A stretch of DNA of 64,000 nucleotides from Massilia endophytica (GCF_021165955.1 NZ_CP088952.1:3782001-3846000), one strand, 5' to 3'; shown: positions 25,398 through 34,355, counted from the first letter of the stretch. Numbers and translations: made by a program. Notes: a model not told the origin generated them from the sequence alone.

Positions 25398-26678
25398 TTA
25401 CGAGTAAATCAAGTTGGGCAGCCACAGCGAAATTTGTGGTACGTAGGTCACCAGCAGCAGGAAGCCGAGCATGGTGAGCAGCCACGGCATCACTGCCACG
25501 GTCAGCTCGGAAATGCCCATCTTCGTGATGCCCGAGGCCACATACAGGTTCAGGCCCACCGGCGGGTGGCACATGCCCACTTCCATGTTCACCACGATCA
25601 GGATGCCGAAGTGGATCGGGTCGATGCCCAGCGCCACGGCCACCGGGAACAGGATGGGCGCCATGATCAGCACGATCGAGGACGGTTCCATCACATTGCC
25701 CGCCAACAGCAGCAGCACGTTCACCACCAGCAGGAAGGTCACGGTGCCCAGGCCCTGGCCGGTCAGCCAGGTCGCCATGGCCTGCGGGATCTGCTCGCTC
25801 GTCATGAGGAAGGAGAACAGCACGGCGTTGGTGATGATGTACAGCAGCATGGCCGACATCGACGCCGAATCCAGCAGCACCTTGCCCACCTGCTTGAGCT
25901 TCAGGTCCTTGTAGACGAAGACGGCGATGATGAAGGCGTAGACCGCCGCCATGGCCGCCGCTTCCGTCGGCGTAAACATGCCGGTATAGATGCCGCCCAT
26001 CACGATCACGATCAGGAACAGGCCCCAGGCGCTGCGGCGGAAGGCTGTGAAGCGCTCGCCCCAGGTGGCCTTCGGCAGGCGCGGGTAGTTGTGCTTCTTC
26101 GCCAGCACCCAGGTGGTCAGGCCCAGCAGGAAGGCCAGCATAATGCCCGGCACCACGCCTGCCATGAAGAGCTTGCCCACGGAGGTGTTGGTGGTCACCG
26201 AATACATCACCATCACGATGGACGGCGGGATCAGGATGCCCAGCGCGCCCGAGGTGGTGATGACGCCCGCGCCGAAGCGCTTCGGATAGCCCTGCTTGAC
26301 CATGGCCGGCAGGATGATGGAGCCGATCGCCACCACGGTGGCCGGGCTGGAGCCCGACACCGCCGCGAACAGGGCGCAGGCGAGCACGCCCGCCAGCGCC
26401 AGGCCGCCGTGCCAGTGGCCCACGCAGGAGCTGGCGAAGTTGATCATGCGCCGCGCCACGCCGCCGTGGGTGAGCAGGTTGCCCGCCAAAATGAAGAAGG
26501 GGATCGCCATGATCTCGAACTTCTCGATGCCGGTGAACAGCTTCAGGGCCACCGACTCGATGGGCACCTGGGTCATGGTGAAGAGGAAGGTCAGCACCGT
26601 CAGGCCGAGCGAGATGGAGATCGGCATGCCGGTCAGCATCAGCGCCAGCAGGAGGACGAAGATAATCAGCGCGTTCAT
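25398..26678 (-). CDS. dctM: TRAP transporter large permease DctM
   Basis: The large membrane subunit of a tripartite (TRAP) transporter drives sodium-coupled uptake. The 426-residue protein is hydrophobic throughout, with about 12 helices and the family signatures GMPISISLGLTVLTFLF, AIPFFILAGNLLTHGGVARR (about 56), GSSPATVVAIGSIILPAMVKQGYP (about 107) and FGILIVVNMEVGMCHPPVGLNLYVA (about 360). Its start overlaps the end of dctQ (ATGA). The substrate is probably a C4-dicarboxylate, inferred from the DctS/DctR-type regulators next door. Confidence 0.95.
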   Translation of the reverse strand: MNALIIFVLLLALMLTGMPISISLGLTVLTFLFTMTQVPIESVALKLFTGIEKFEIMAIPFFILAGNLLTHGGVARRMINFASSCVGHWHGGLALAGVLACALFAAVSGSSPATVVAIGSIILPAMVKQGYPKRFGAGVITTSGALGILIPPSIVMVMYSVTTNTSVGKLFMAGVVPGIMLAFLLGLTTWVLAKKHNYPRLPKATWGERFTAFRRSAWGLFLIVIVMGGIYTGMFTPTEAAAMAAVYAFIIAVFVYKDLKLKQVGKVLLDSASMSAMLLYIITNAVLFSFLMTSEQIPQAMATWLTGQGLGTVTFLLVVNVLLLLAGNVMEPSSIVLIMAPILFPVAVALGIDPIHFGILIVVNMEVGMCHPPVGLNLYVASGITKMGISELTVAVMPWLLTMLGFLLLVTYVPQISLWLPNLIYS

Positions 26679-27244
26679 GCTTTGGCTCCTTTTTCGGCAG
26701 CCAGCTCTTCGTCCAGGCCTTCAACGTGGGAATGGTCGTGCTTCGGCAGTTCGCCGGTGCGGATAAAGGCCACCATCACCTGCAGGAAACGGAAGCACAT
26801 CAGATAGGAACCGAGCGGCACGGCGAGGTACACCAGCCACATCGGCATTTCCAGGTCGGCCGAGGTCTGGTCGGTATGGGCGATTTCCCACACGAAGCTC
26901 GCGCCCAGGGTGCCGACAATGCCGGTAAACAGGGCGCCCGCCAGCAGGCCGAAGATGATGAACTTGTTGCGCCATTTGTCGTCCATGCGGTTGATCAGCA
27001 CGTCGACCCCGACGTGGATGCCGGTGCGCACGCCATAGGCCGCGCCGAACTTGGCCATCCACACGAACATGTAGATGCACAGCTCCTGCGCCCAGCTCGT
27101 GTTGATCTGGATGAGTTCGTCCTGCAGCCAGGGAATGGGCAGGCCGGACAGGTAGCGGTGCACCACCGCCATGAAGATGATGAGAGTGGCTGCGCCCATG
27201 AGGGTCGCAATGAGCCACTCTTCCAGGTGGTCCAGGAATTTCAT
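26675..27244 (-). CDS. dctQ: TRAP transporter small permease DctQ
   Basis: The 189-residue small subunit has the usual four transmembrane helices (about 10-30, 50-70, 90-115 and 135-160) and the DctQ signatures IQINTSWAQELCIYMFVWMAKFGAAYGVRTGIHVGVDVLI and MPMWLVYLAVPLGSYLMCFRFLQ. It joins the binding protein DctP to the large permease DctM. The acidic tail (HVEGLDEELAAEKGAKA) overlaps the start of dctM by 4 bases. Confidence 0.94.
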   Translation of the reverse strand: MKFLDHLEEWLIATLMGAATLIIFMAVVHRYLSGLPIPWLQDELIQINTSWAQELCIYMFVWMAKFGAAYGVRTGIHVGVDVLINRMDDKWRNKFIIFGLLAGALFTGIVGTLGASFVWEIAHTDQTSADLEMPMWLVYLAVPLGSYLMCFRFLQVMVAFIRTGELPKHDHSHVEGLDEELAAEKGAKA

Positions 27245-27280
27245 GATGTTCTTTCAGGAGAAAGAGTTGGGGATGTTAAA

Positions 27281-27305
27281 ACGGGACGGCAGAACACCGT
27301 CCCGT
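27281..27305 (-). terminator. Hairpin between dctP and dctQ
   Basis: ACGGGACGG pairs perfectly with CCGTCCCGT around a 7-nt loop, 13 bases after the dctP stop. On the minus strand it is followed by only a short T-run (TTTAACA). TRAP operons often have such a hairpin, which lets more binding protein than permease be made by partial termination or mRNA protection. Confidence 0.55.
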
Positions 27306-27317
27306 GGGTGAGGCGAA

Positions 27318-28310
27318 TTACTTCGCGCCTTCCTTGTTGATCGCGTTGATCAGGTCGGCGCCGATACGGCTTTCCATCTGCTTGTGCACGGGCAGCAGGG
27401 CCTTGCGCCATGCGGCCTGGTCTTGAGCGCTCAGGGTGTAGAACTCAGTCTTGCCGGCCTTCTTCATGGCGTCCAGGGCCATGTCGTTGTCGCGCTGGGC
27501 GATCGCCTTCTCGTAGGTGGTGGCTTCACGCATTGCGCCTTCCAGGGCGGTGCGGATATCGGCCGGCAGGCCGTCCCAGAACTTCTTGTTCACGATGACT
27601 GCATAGCCCAGGTAGCCGTGGTTCGACACCGTGGCGTACTTCTGCACTTCGTGCATTTTCTGGGTGTACATGTTCGACGGCGGGTTCTCGGTGCCGTCCA
27701 CCACGCCGGTCTGCAGCGCCTGGTAGACCTCGGAGAAGGCCAGCACCTGCGGGTTGGCGCCCAGGGCGCGCATCTGCGCGTCCAGCACCTTGGAGGACTG
27801 GATGCGCATCTTCAGGCCCTTGAAGTCGGCCGGCTGCTTCAGCGGCTTGTTGGCCGACATGATCTTGAAGCCGTTGTCCCAGTAGGCCAGGCCGGTGATG
27901 CCCTTGCTTTCCAGTTTCTTCAGCAGGCCCTTGCCGATGGGGCCTTCGGTCACGTTGTACAGCGCGGTCTTGTTCGGGAAGGCGTACGGCAGGTCGAATA
28001 CTTCGAACTCCTTCACGCCCAGCGGACCGAACTTGGCCAGCGACGGGGCCAGCATCTGGACGGCGCCCAGCTGCAGGGCTTCCAGCTCTTCCTTGTCCTT
28101 GTACAGCTGGCTGTTCGGGTAGACCTCGACCTTCACGCGGCCGTTGGTGGCTTTCTCGGCCAGCTGCTTGAAGCGCTCGGCGGCCTGGCCTTTCGGCGTG
28201 TCCGTCGCCACAACGTGGCTGAACTTGATGACGATGGGCGCCTGGGCGAAGGCGTTGGTGGTGAGGCAGGCGGCCGCGCTCAGCGCGACCAGGATGGTCT
28301 TCAGCTTCAT
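27318..28310 (-). CDS. dctP: TRAP transporter substrate-binding protein DctP
   Basis: The 330-residue periplasmic protein has a signal peptide (MKLKTILVALSAAACLTTNAFA, cleavage near 22) and the DctP family pattern IVIKFSHVVATDTPKGQAAERFKQL, VEVYPNSQLYKDKEELEALQLG and the substrate-binding Arg in LKMRIQSSKVLDAQMRALGANPQVLAFSEVYQALQTGVVDGTENP. The conserved arginine binds a carboxylate of the ligand, consistent with a dicarboxylate. I use the ATG at 28310 rather than 28322, because GGGGACA is placed correctly for it. The gene heads the dctPQM operon. Confidence 0.95.
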   Translation of the reverse strand: MKLKTILVALSAAACLTTNAFAQAPIVIKFSHVVATDTPKGQAAERFKQLAEKATNGRVKVEVYPNSQLYKDKEELEALQLGAVQMLAPSLAKFGPLGVKEFEVFDLPYAFPNKTALYNVTEGPIGKGLLKKLESKGITGLAYWDNGFKIMSANKPLKQPADFKGLKMRIQSSKVLDAQMRALGANPQVLAFSEVYQALQTGVVDGTENPPSNMYTQKMHEVQKYATVSNHGYLGYAVIVNKKFWDGLPADIRTALEGAMREATTYEKAIAQRDNDMALDAMKKAGKTEFYTLSAQDQAAWRKALLPVHKQMESRIGADLINAINKEGAK

Positions 28311-28334
28311 GAGTGTCCCCAAAATAAAGATGGA

Positions 28335-28399
28335 TTATTATTCTTGCCATACCATTGTGGACAAAGCCATGTTGCGGGACAACTGTGGAAAACCACAAT
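28335..28399 (-). promoter_or_regulatory. dctP promoter and upstream inverted repeats
   Basis: On the minus strand TTGTCC (28359-28364), an 18-base spacer and TAATAA (28335-28340) form a plausible promoter for dctP. Just upstream lies TGTGG-AAAA-CCACA (28384-28397), and longer arms ATTGTGG (28354-28360) and CCACAAT (28393-28399) flank the region. These are candidate binding sites for the FixJ-type regulator encoded at 30454, since activators commonly bind just upstream of the -35. Confidence 0.45.
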
Positions 28400-28432
28400 A
28401 CCTCCCGATGGCGGATTCGTTACCCTCAGCCA

Positions 28433-30439
28433 ATGACCAAGCAGCCCCTTCTTACCCGTCCGCGCTTCCCCGCCCCGCTGCGCTGGCTGCTGCCCATCGT
28501 GCTGGTGCTGTTTTTCCTGGCCATCCTGATCTGGCTGCCCTGGCAGGCGCGCCAGATGGAAAGCAGCGAGCGCCAGGAGCAGTTGATTGCCGATACCCTG
28601 TGGGTGGAACAGACCATCCGCTTCCAGATGGGACGGCATGAGGAAGACGTGCGCAGCCTGGCCAACGAGATCCTGTCCGGCCAGCTGCAGGACCGGAAGC
28701 TGCACGTGCGCATGGAGAGCATGCTCAAGATCGGCCCCGAACTGAAGCGGCTGATGTGGGTGACGCCGGAAGGCAAGGTGATCGCCTCCAGCGACGCCGT
28801 GCTGCCCGTGCTGGCGGGCCTCTCGCCCGGATCGCTGGCGGCGGCCGAGCGCGCGGTGCGCAGCCACAACCCCGTCTACAGCCAGCCGGACGCCGAGTCG
28901 CGCAATCCGGCGGGCGCGCCGGGGGCCGTCACCATGGACTACCACTATCCCCTGTTCCGCGGCGCGGACTATATCGGCAGCCTGGTCGCCACCTATCAGC
29001 TGAGCACCATCCTGGAAGAGATGGTGCCGTGGTGGTTCGCCCAGGACAACCAGATCACCCTCCTCGACCGCGACGACAAGGTGCTGGCGCGGCGCACCGC
29101 CGCCGGTCCCGGCCACGGCGTGTATACCCACAAGCGGGGGCTGGACCTGCCCGGCGCCTCCATTACCCTCATGACGGACAGCGTGAAGAGCGAGCCGAAG
29201 CTGCTGCCCAACCTCCTGGTGGGTTCCGTGATCGCGCTCTCCCTCGGCCTGCTCTGGAGCCTGCTGGCCCTGTGGGGCCACATCTCGCGCCGCCTTGCCG
29301 CCGAAAACGCCCTGCGCCAGCAGATGGCCTTCCGCACGGCGATGGAGAACTCCCTGGTCACCGGCCTGCGCGCGCGCGACCTCGAAGGGCGCATCACCTA
29401 CGTCAATCCCGCCTTCTGCCAGATGGTGGGCTACCCCGAGGAAGAGCTGGTGGGCCGCTCGCCGCCCATGCCCTACTGGGCGCCGGAAGTGATGGCCGAA
29501 TACCAGCACCGCCTGGCCAATGTGCTGGCCGGGACGGTGACGCCGCAGTTCGAAACCATTTTCCAGCGCCCGGACGGCACGCGTATTCCCGTGCTGATCT
29601 TCGAGGCGCCGCTGGTGGACAACGAAGGCCGCCACACGGGCTGGATGGGTTCCATCCTCGACATCTCGGACCGCAAGCGCATCGAGGAACTGAACCGCGA
29701 GCACCAGGAAAAGCTGCAGGCCAGCGCGCGCCTGGCGACGATGGGCGAGATCGCCTCCATGCTCGCGCATGAACTGAACCAGCCCCTGGCCGCCATTTCC
29801 AGCTACACCACGGGCGCCCTGAATGTGCTGACGCGGGCAGGCGGCAACGGCCAGTCCGTGGACGCGGGCATGCTCAAGCCCGCGCTGGAACAGGCAGGCG
29901 CCCAGGCGCGCCGCGCGGGCCAGATCATCCGCAGCGTGCACGAATTCGTGAAGAAGCGCGAGGCGGAGCGGCAGGACGTGGCCGTGGCGTCGATGCTGGA
30001 CAGCATACGCGCCCTGATCGAGCTGCAGGCCCACCAGCACCAGGTGAGCCTGCAGACCGCCATTCCGCCTACCCTGCCCCTGGTGCGCGCCGACCGCATG
30101 ATGATCGAGCAGGTGCTGCTCAACCTCACGCGCAACGGCATCGAAGCCATGGCCAACCTGCCGCCGTCGCGGCGCGTGCTGCGCGTCGAGGCGGAGCGCG
30201 ATGCGGCGTCCGGCATGGTGGCGGTCTCCGTCATCGACCAGGGACACGGCATTCCGGCCGAAGTGGCCGAGCGCCTGTTCTCGCCCTTCTTCTCGACCAA
30301 GGCCGAAGGCATGGGCATGGGGCTCAACATCTGCCGCACCGCCATCGAATTCCATGGCGGCACACTCACGCACCGCGACAATCCGCAAGGCGGTACTATA
30401 TTCACATTCACGCTGCCGGCATCCGGCGCCAACGCATAA
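28433..30439 (+). CDS. dctS: Sensor histidine kinase (DctS type) with PAS domain
   Basis: The 668-residue membrane sensor has a first helix at about 18-38 (LRWLLPIVLVLFFLAILIWL), a periplasmic domain to about 260, a second helix (LLVGSVIALSLGLLWSLLALWGH), a PAS domain (about 305-420), the phospho-accepting His box MLAHELNQPLAAISS (about 443) and an ATPase domain (VLLNLTRNGIEAMANL, DQGHGIP, GMGMGLNICRTAIEFHGG). It lies upstream of its response regulator and divergent from dctPQM, as in the DctS/DctR system of Rhodobacter. I use the ATG at 28433, since upstream codons lack family similarity. Confidence 0.88.
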   Translation: MTKQPLLTRPRFPAPLRWLLPIVLVLFFLAILIWLPWQARQMESSERQEQLIADTLWVEQTIRFQMGRHEEDVRSLANEILSGQLQDRKLHVRMESMLKIGPELKRLMWVTPEGKVIASSDAVLPVLAGLSPGSLAAAERAVRSHNPVYSQPDAESRNPAGAPGAVTMDYHYPLFRGADYIGSLVATYQLSTILEEMVPWWFAQDNQITLLDRDDKVLARRTAAGPGHGVYTHKRGLDLPGASITLMTDSVKSEPKLLPNLLVGSVIALSLGLLWSLLALWGHISRRLAAENALRQQMAFRTAMENSLVTGLRARDLEGRITYVNPAFCQMVGYPEEELVGRSPPMPYWAPEVMAEYQHRLANVLAGTVTPQFETIFQRPDGTRIPVLIFEAPLVDNEGRHTGWMGSILDISDRKRIEELNREHQEKLQASARLATMGEIASMLAHELNQPLAAISSYTTGALNVLTRAGGNGQSVDAGMLKPALEQAGAQARRAGQIIRSVHEFVKKREAERQDVAVASMLDSIRALIELQAHQHQVSLQTAIPPTLPLVRADRMMIEQVLLNLTRNGIEAMANLPPSRRVLRVEAERDAASGMVAVSVIDQGHGIPAEVAERLFSPFFSTKAEGMGMGLNICRTAIEFHGGTLTHRDNPQGGTIFTFTLPASGANA

Positions 30440-30453
30440 GACGGAGACAAACC

Positions 30454-31041
30454 ATGCTGCATATCGTGGACGATGAAGAAGTGGTGCGCGACTCGCTCTC
30501 GTGGCTGGCCTCCTCGCGCTCCATCGCCGCCACCAGCTACGAGCGCGCGGCGCATTTCCTGGCCTATGTGGAGGCGGGCCAGTTCGATCCGCAAGGCGAC
30601 TGCGTTCTGCTCGACGTGCGCATGCCGGACATGAACGGCGTGGCCGTCTTCGACCAGCTGGCGGCGCGCGGCCTGACGCAGCGCCTGCCCGTGATCTTCC
30701 TCACCGGCCATGGGGATGTGCCCATGGCTGTGGATACCCTGAAGCGCGGCGCCTTCGACTTCTTCGAGAAGCCCTTCAACGACAACGAGCTGATGGACCG
30801 CGTGCAGGAAGGCCTGGAGAAATCGAAGCACGCTTCCGCCTCGGCCGCCGTGCATGCGCGCCTGGCCACGCTCTCGACCCGCGAGCGCGAAGTGCTCGAC
30901 CTGATCCTGGCGGGCAAGATGAACAAGGTGGTGGCGGACGAACTGGGCATCAGCATGCGCACCGTCGAAGTCCACCGCGCCCACATCTTCGACAAGATGC
31001 AGGTCAAAACCGCCGTCGAACTCGCCGGCCTGCTGAAATAG
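30454..31041 (+). CDS. dctR: Response regulator, FixJ/LuxR type (DctR)
   Basis: The 195-residue protein has a receiver domain (MLHIVDDEEVVRDSLSWL, phospho-Asp54 in VLLDVRMPDMNG, Thr in VIFLTGHGD, Lys in FEKPF) and a LuxR-type helix-turn-helix (TLSTREREVLDLILAGKMNKVVADELGISMRTVEVHRAHIFDKM, about 133-177). The gene follows the sensor kinase by 14 bases, so they form one operon. It most likely activates dctPQM in response to external dicarboxylates. Confidence 0.93.
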   Translation: MLHIVDDEEVVRDSLSWLASSRSIAATSYERAAHFLAYVEAGQFDPQGDCVLLDVRMPDMNGVAVFDQLAARGLTQRLPVIFLTGHGDVPMAVDTLKRGAFDFFEKPFNDNELMDRVQEGLEKSKHASASAAVHARLATLSTREREVLDLILAGKMNKVVADELGISMRTVEVHRAHIFDKMQVKTAVELAGLLK

Positions 31042-31049
31042 GTGCCCAC

Positions 31050-31424
31050 TTGAGTGAAAAAACTGTCGCAGACAAACTCTTTGCGGCCAAGGCGAAGGCC
31101 ATTGCCGTCATCAATGCCGGGGCGGCGAATGCCGGGCTGGTGGCGCAGCTGCCGCAGGAGAAGCTGGCCGCCAAGGGCGCGGCGGACCTGATCCTGCTCT
31201 TTGCCGACAGCGAGGCCGAGCTCGAACGGGAGCTGCCGAAGGCGAAGACGCGGCTGGAACCGAAAGGCGCCCTGTGGGTGTGCTACGTGAAGGGCACCTC
31301 GAAACTGCACACCGGCCTTCACCGCGACCGCATCAATGCCTATGCCGAGAGCATCGGCCTTACCGCCGTTGCCATGATCTCCATCGACCAGGACTGGTCC
31401 GCCCTCCGCCTCAAAATTAGTTAA
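31050..31424 (+). CDS. DUF3052-like protein
   Basis: The 124-residue protein reads LSEKTVADKLFAAKAKAIAVINAG, then ADLILLFADSEAELERELP, and ends ALWVCYVKGTSKLHTGLHRDRINAYAESIGLTAVAMISIDQDWSALRLK. The last block resembles the conserved C-terminal pattern of DUF3052, a family with no assigned role. The start is probably the TTG at 31050, with AGGTG six bases upstream and only 8 bases after dctR, so it may be translationally coupled. A longer frame to 30501 lies antisense-like inside dctR and is rejected. Confidence 0.65.
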   Translation: MSEKTVADKLFAAKAKAIAVINAGAANAGLVAQLPQEKLAAKGAADLILLFADSEAELERELPKAKTRLEPKGALWVCYVKGTSKLHTGLHRDRINAYAESIGLTAVAMISIDQDWSALRLKIS

Positions 31425-31431
31425 GCGCTTA
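31422..31431. promoter_or_regulatory. Perfect 10-bp palindrome before the MarR gene
   Basis: TAAGCGCTTA spans the stop codon of the DUF3052-like gene, 18 bases before the MarR start. MarR proteins often bind short dyads at their own promoter, so this is a weak candidate autoregulatory site. Confidence 0.3.
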
Positions 31432-31448
31432 TGTAATTATGTGCTAGC

Positions 31449-31928
31449 ATGGGGTCCATGAAACCTGGACTCGGCACTCAATTGCGCCATCTGATCGAAC
31501 TGCTGGACGGCGCCGTGGGCGAAGCCTACGACGCGGCGGGACTCGACTACCGCCCCCGCTACACCCCTGTCATGCGCGCCCTCGCCGAGGGCAGGCCGCT
31601 GACGCTCGGCCAGATCGCCGAACGCGCCCGCATTACCCAGCCCGCCGCCACGCAGACGGTGAATCTCATGCTGAAGGCCGACCTGGTCGTCAGCACGCCC
31701 GGCACGCTGGACGCGCGCCAGAAGCTGGTGAGCCTCAGCCCCCACGGCAAGGCCATGCTGCCCAAGCTCCAGCGCTGCTGGGCCGCCACCAAGGGCGCAG
31801 CCGACTCGCTGGACGCCGACATGTCCCATCCCCTTTCCGAGGCGCTGGCCGAAGCCATTGCGGCCCTGGAGCAGCAGCCTTTCGGCGAGCGTATCCGCGC
31901 CGCCATGACCGCGAATAAAAAACGATAA
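31449..31928 (+). CDS. MarR family transcriptional regulator
   Basis: The 159-residue protein has the MarR winged helix-turn-helix (TPVMRALAEGRPLTLGQIAERARITQPAATQTVNLMLKADLVVSTPGTLDARQKLVSLSPHGKAML, about 37-105) between N- and C-terminal dimerisation helices. An ATG at 31458, three codons downstream, is also possible because GGGG precedes it. It sits 8 bases upstream of the CPBP protease gene, so it may regulate the pair. The ligand is unknown. Confidence 0.87.
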   Translation: MGSMKPGLGTQLRHLIELLDGAVGEAYDAAGLDYRPRYTPVMRALAEGRPLTLGQIAERARITQPAATQTVNLMLKADLVVSTPGTLDARQKLVSLSPHGKAMLPKLQRCWAATKGAADSLDADMSHPLSEALAEAIAALEQQPFGERIRAAMTANKKR

Positions 31929-31936
31929 GGAGAATC

Positions 31937-32785
31937 ATGGACACTTCCATCGCCGCCAGTCCCGCTCCGCTGCGCAAGCGGCTGCTCGCCAATCCCGTCG
32001 TCCGCATCCTGCTCGCCGCGCTGGCTTCGCTGGGCACGATGGCGCTGGTGCTCCTGCTGTCGGAACTTGTGCCGAAGCCCATGCGCACCGCCTGGCCCGT
32101 GCTGCTGGCCGCCGTGGGCTGCATGCTGGGCTACCGCTTCTACGTGCGCAAGGTGGAACAGCGCGCGCCGCTGGAGGCGTCCGGGCCCGGCGTGCTGCAC
32201 GAGCTGGGCGCGGGCATCGGTATCGGCGCCGCCCTGGCCATCGGCGTGGCGGGCGTGCTCCTGCTGTGCGGCGCCATGCAGGTGCAGGGCGTGGGCGACT
32301 GGCGCGCCATCCTCAAGCCGCTGCCCGAACAGGTGCTGGTGGCGACGTTCGAAGAGCTGGTGTTCCGCGCTATCCTGTTCCGCATCGCCGAACAATATTG
32401 GGGCCTGCGCACGGCCGTCATATCCAACGTGCTGCTCTTCGCCCTGGCCCACGTGCCGAACGAGCATGTGACCGTGCTGGCCATCGTCGCCACGGCGGTG
32501 GCGGGTGCGGGGCTGCTGGCCGTTTATCTCGTCACGCGGCGCGTGTGGATCGCCATCGGCATGCACTTCGCGTGGAACTATCTGTTCGATGCCTTCCTGA
32601 CCGTGCCGGTGTCGGGCCATCCTGCACGCGGCTGGATACAGGTAGTCCCTGCCGGTCCCGAATGGCTGAGCGGCGGCGCCTATGGCGTGGAAGGTTCGCT
32701 GGTGACGGTACTGGCCTGGGGCGCGGCGGCTTACGTGCTAGGCCGCGTGGCGCGCCAGCGCCCACAGAACGTGCTCGCGCACTAG
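31937..32785 (+). CDS. CPBP family intramembrane glutamic protease
   Basis: The 282-residue membrane protein has the CPBP/Abi motifs EELVFRAILFR (EExxxR, about 137), FALAHVPNEH (about 170) and HFAWNYLFDAF (about 213), set in about eight hydrophobic helices. Family members act as intramembrane proteases or protect against bacteriocins. It follows the MarR gene by 8 bases in one operon. Its last 48 bases overlap the end of queG on the other strand. Confidence 0.85.
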   Translation: MDTSIAASPAPLRKRLLANPVVRILLAALASLGTMALVLLLSELVPKPMRTAWPVLLAAVGCMLGYRFYVRKVEQRAPLEASGPGVLHELGAGIGIGAALAIGVAGVLLLCGAMQVQGVGDWRAILKPLPEQVLVATFEELVFRAILFRIAEQYWGLRTAVISNVLLFALAHVPNEHVTVLAIVATAVAGAGLLAVYLVTRRVWIAIGMHFAWNYLFDAFLTVPVSGHPARGWIQVVPAGPEWLSGGAYGVEGSLVTVLAWGAAAYVLGRVARQRPQNVLAH

Positions 32786-33829
32786 CTCAGAAGGATGCCC
32801 GCGGCGCGCCTCCAGCGCCGCGACAATCGCCGCATCGCCGCGCGCGCCAAGCGCGGCGGCATTCCCCAGCCCCACCGCAAGATTGCGCAGCCAGCGCTCA
32901 TGGCCGATGCGCCGGATCGGGCTTCCCTCCATGCGGCGGTTGAACTCCTCCTCGCTCCAGCCGAACAGCTCCACCATGCCCGCCGTGCCAAGGCCATGGC
33001 GCTCGTCGAAATCCGGCAGGGTGGCGCGCTGGGCGAACTTGTTCCAGGGGCAGGCGGTCTGGCAATCGTCGCAGCCGTAGACCCGGTTCCCGATCAGTGG
33101 CCGCAGCTCCTCCGGTATCGCGCCTTTGAGCTCGATGGTGAGATAGGAGATGCAGCGCCGCGCATCCAGCCTGCCCGGGCCCAGAATGGCCTGGGTAGGG
33201 CAGACATCAATGCAGGCGGAGCACTGGCCGCAGTGCGCTTCCGTGGATTCGTCCACCGGCAGCGGCAGGTCAACGAGAATCTCGCCCATGAAGAACATGG
33301 ACCCGGCGCTGCGGTTGATGAGCAGCGTGTGCTTGCCGCGCCAGCCCAGCCCCGATTTTTCGGCCAGCGGCAGCTCCATCACCGGCGCGGAATCCGTGAA
33401 CACGCGGTAGCCGAATTCGCCCGTGGCGGCGCGGATGCGGTCCGCCAGCTGCTGCAGGCGGGCGCGCAGCACCTTGTGGTAGTCGCGGCCCCGTGCGTAG
33501 ACGGAGATCACGGCGGCCGAGGGATCGGCCAGGCGCGCGCGTTCGCGTTCGCGCCAATCCTCGTCCAGCGATGCGGGCAGATAGTTCATGCGCGCCGTGA
33601 TGACGCGCACCGTGCCCGGCACCAGCTCGGCGGGCCGCGCGCGCTTCATGCCGTGGCTTGCCATATAATCCATCTCGCCGTGCATGCCCGCGTCGAGCCA
33701 GGCCTGCAGGCCCGCTTCGGCGGCCGACAGGTCGATATCCGCGATCCGCACTTCCGCAAAGCCGAGTTCTCGCCCCCATGCCTTGATGGCATCGGCAAGT
33801 TCGGCAAGCTGGGAGGTGGAGAGGGACAT
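32738..33829 (-). CDS. queG: tRNA epoxyqueuosine(34) reductase QueG
   Basis: QueG carries out the last step of queuosine synthesis at tRNA position 34, using cobalamin and two [4Fe-4S] clusters. The 363-residue protein has the N-terminal cobalamin-binding region (DAGMHGEMDYMASHGMKRARPAELVPGT), the ferredoxin-like cluster CGQCSACIDVCPTQAI and the second cluster CDDCQTACPWNKFA, with HEAT-like repeats at the end. I start at the ATG at 33829; a GTG two codons earlier is possible. The 3' end overlaps the CPBP gene by 48 bases. Confidence 0.93.
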   Translation of the reverse strand: MSLSTSQLAELADAIKAWGRELGFAEVRIADIDLSAAEAGLQAWLDAGMHGEMDYMASHGMKRARPAELVPGTVRVITARMNYLPASLDEDWRERERARLADPSAAVISVYARGRDYHKVLRARLQQLADRIRAATGEFGYRVFTDSAPVMELPLAEKSGLGWRGKHTLLINRSAGSMFFMGEILVDLPLPVDESTEAHCGQCSACIDVCPTQAILGPGRLDARRCISYLTIELKGAIPEELRPLIGNRVYGCDDCQTACPWNKFAQRATLPDFDERHGLGTAGMVELFGWSEEEFNRRMEGSPIRRIGHERWLRNLAVGLGNAAALGARGDAAIVAALEARRGHPSELVREHVLWALARHAA

Positions 33830-33869
33830 CGGCACGGCATCAACAGGATTCAGGCAGCCATTTTATTCG

Positions 33870-34355
33870 ATGCAGCACTTCACAGCCCACCTTCGCGACG
33901 AACAGGCCACCAGCGCACTGGGCGCCGCCCTCGCCCGCGCGCTTGCGCCCGGCCTCGTCATCTACCTGCACGGGGACCTCGGCGCGGGCAAGACCGCCCT
34001 CACCCGCGCACTGATCCAGGCCGCGGGACATCGCGGCAATGTCAAAAGCCCAACCTATACGCTCTCCGAACCCTACCGCGTGCAGCTGGAGGGGACAGCC
34101 GTGGACATCATCCACTACGACCTGTACCGCATGAGCAGCCCGGAGGAGTTCCTGGACGCGGGCTTCCGCGAGGATTTCAATGGTCACAACATCTGCATCG
34201 TGGAATGGCCGCAAAAGGGAGAACCGGTGCTGCCGAAGGCCGATATCGACATTTTCCTGACGATTTCGGGCGCGGGACGTGATGTAGAATTGCATGCGTC
34301 CTCAGCTATAGGTCAGTCATGCCTGCAACGCCTCCAATTCCAGCCGAACCCATAG
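33870..34355 (+). CDS. tsaE: tRNA threonylcarbamoyladenosine biosynthesis ATPase TsaE
   Basis: TsaE is the ATPase that drives turnover of the TsaB-TsaD complex making t6A37. The 161-residue protein has the Walker A motif YLHGDLGAGKTALTRAL (about 31-47), the switch SPTYTLSEPY (about 58) and IIHYDLYRM (about 80), followed by IVEWP. I start at the ATG at 33870, which begins MQHFTAHL; the frame to 33684 overlaps queG. The end overlaps amiC by 37 bases, so the two are translated together. Confidence 0.93.
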   Translation: MQHFTAHLRDEQATSALGAALARALAPGLVIYLHGDLGAGKTALTRALIQAAGHRGNVKSPTYTLSEPYRVQLEGTAVDIIHYDLYRMSSPEEFLDAGFREDFNGHNICIVEWPQKGEPVLPKADIDIFLTISGAGRDVELHASSAIGQSCLQRLQFQPNP

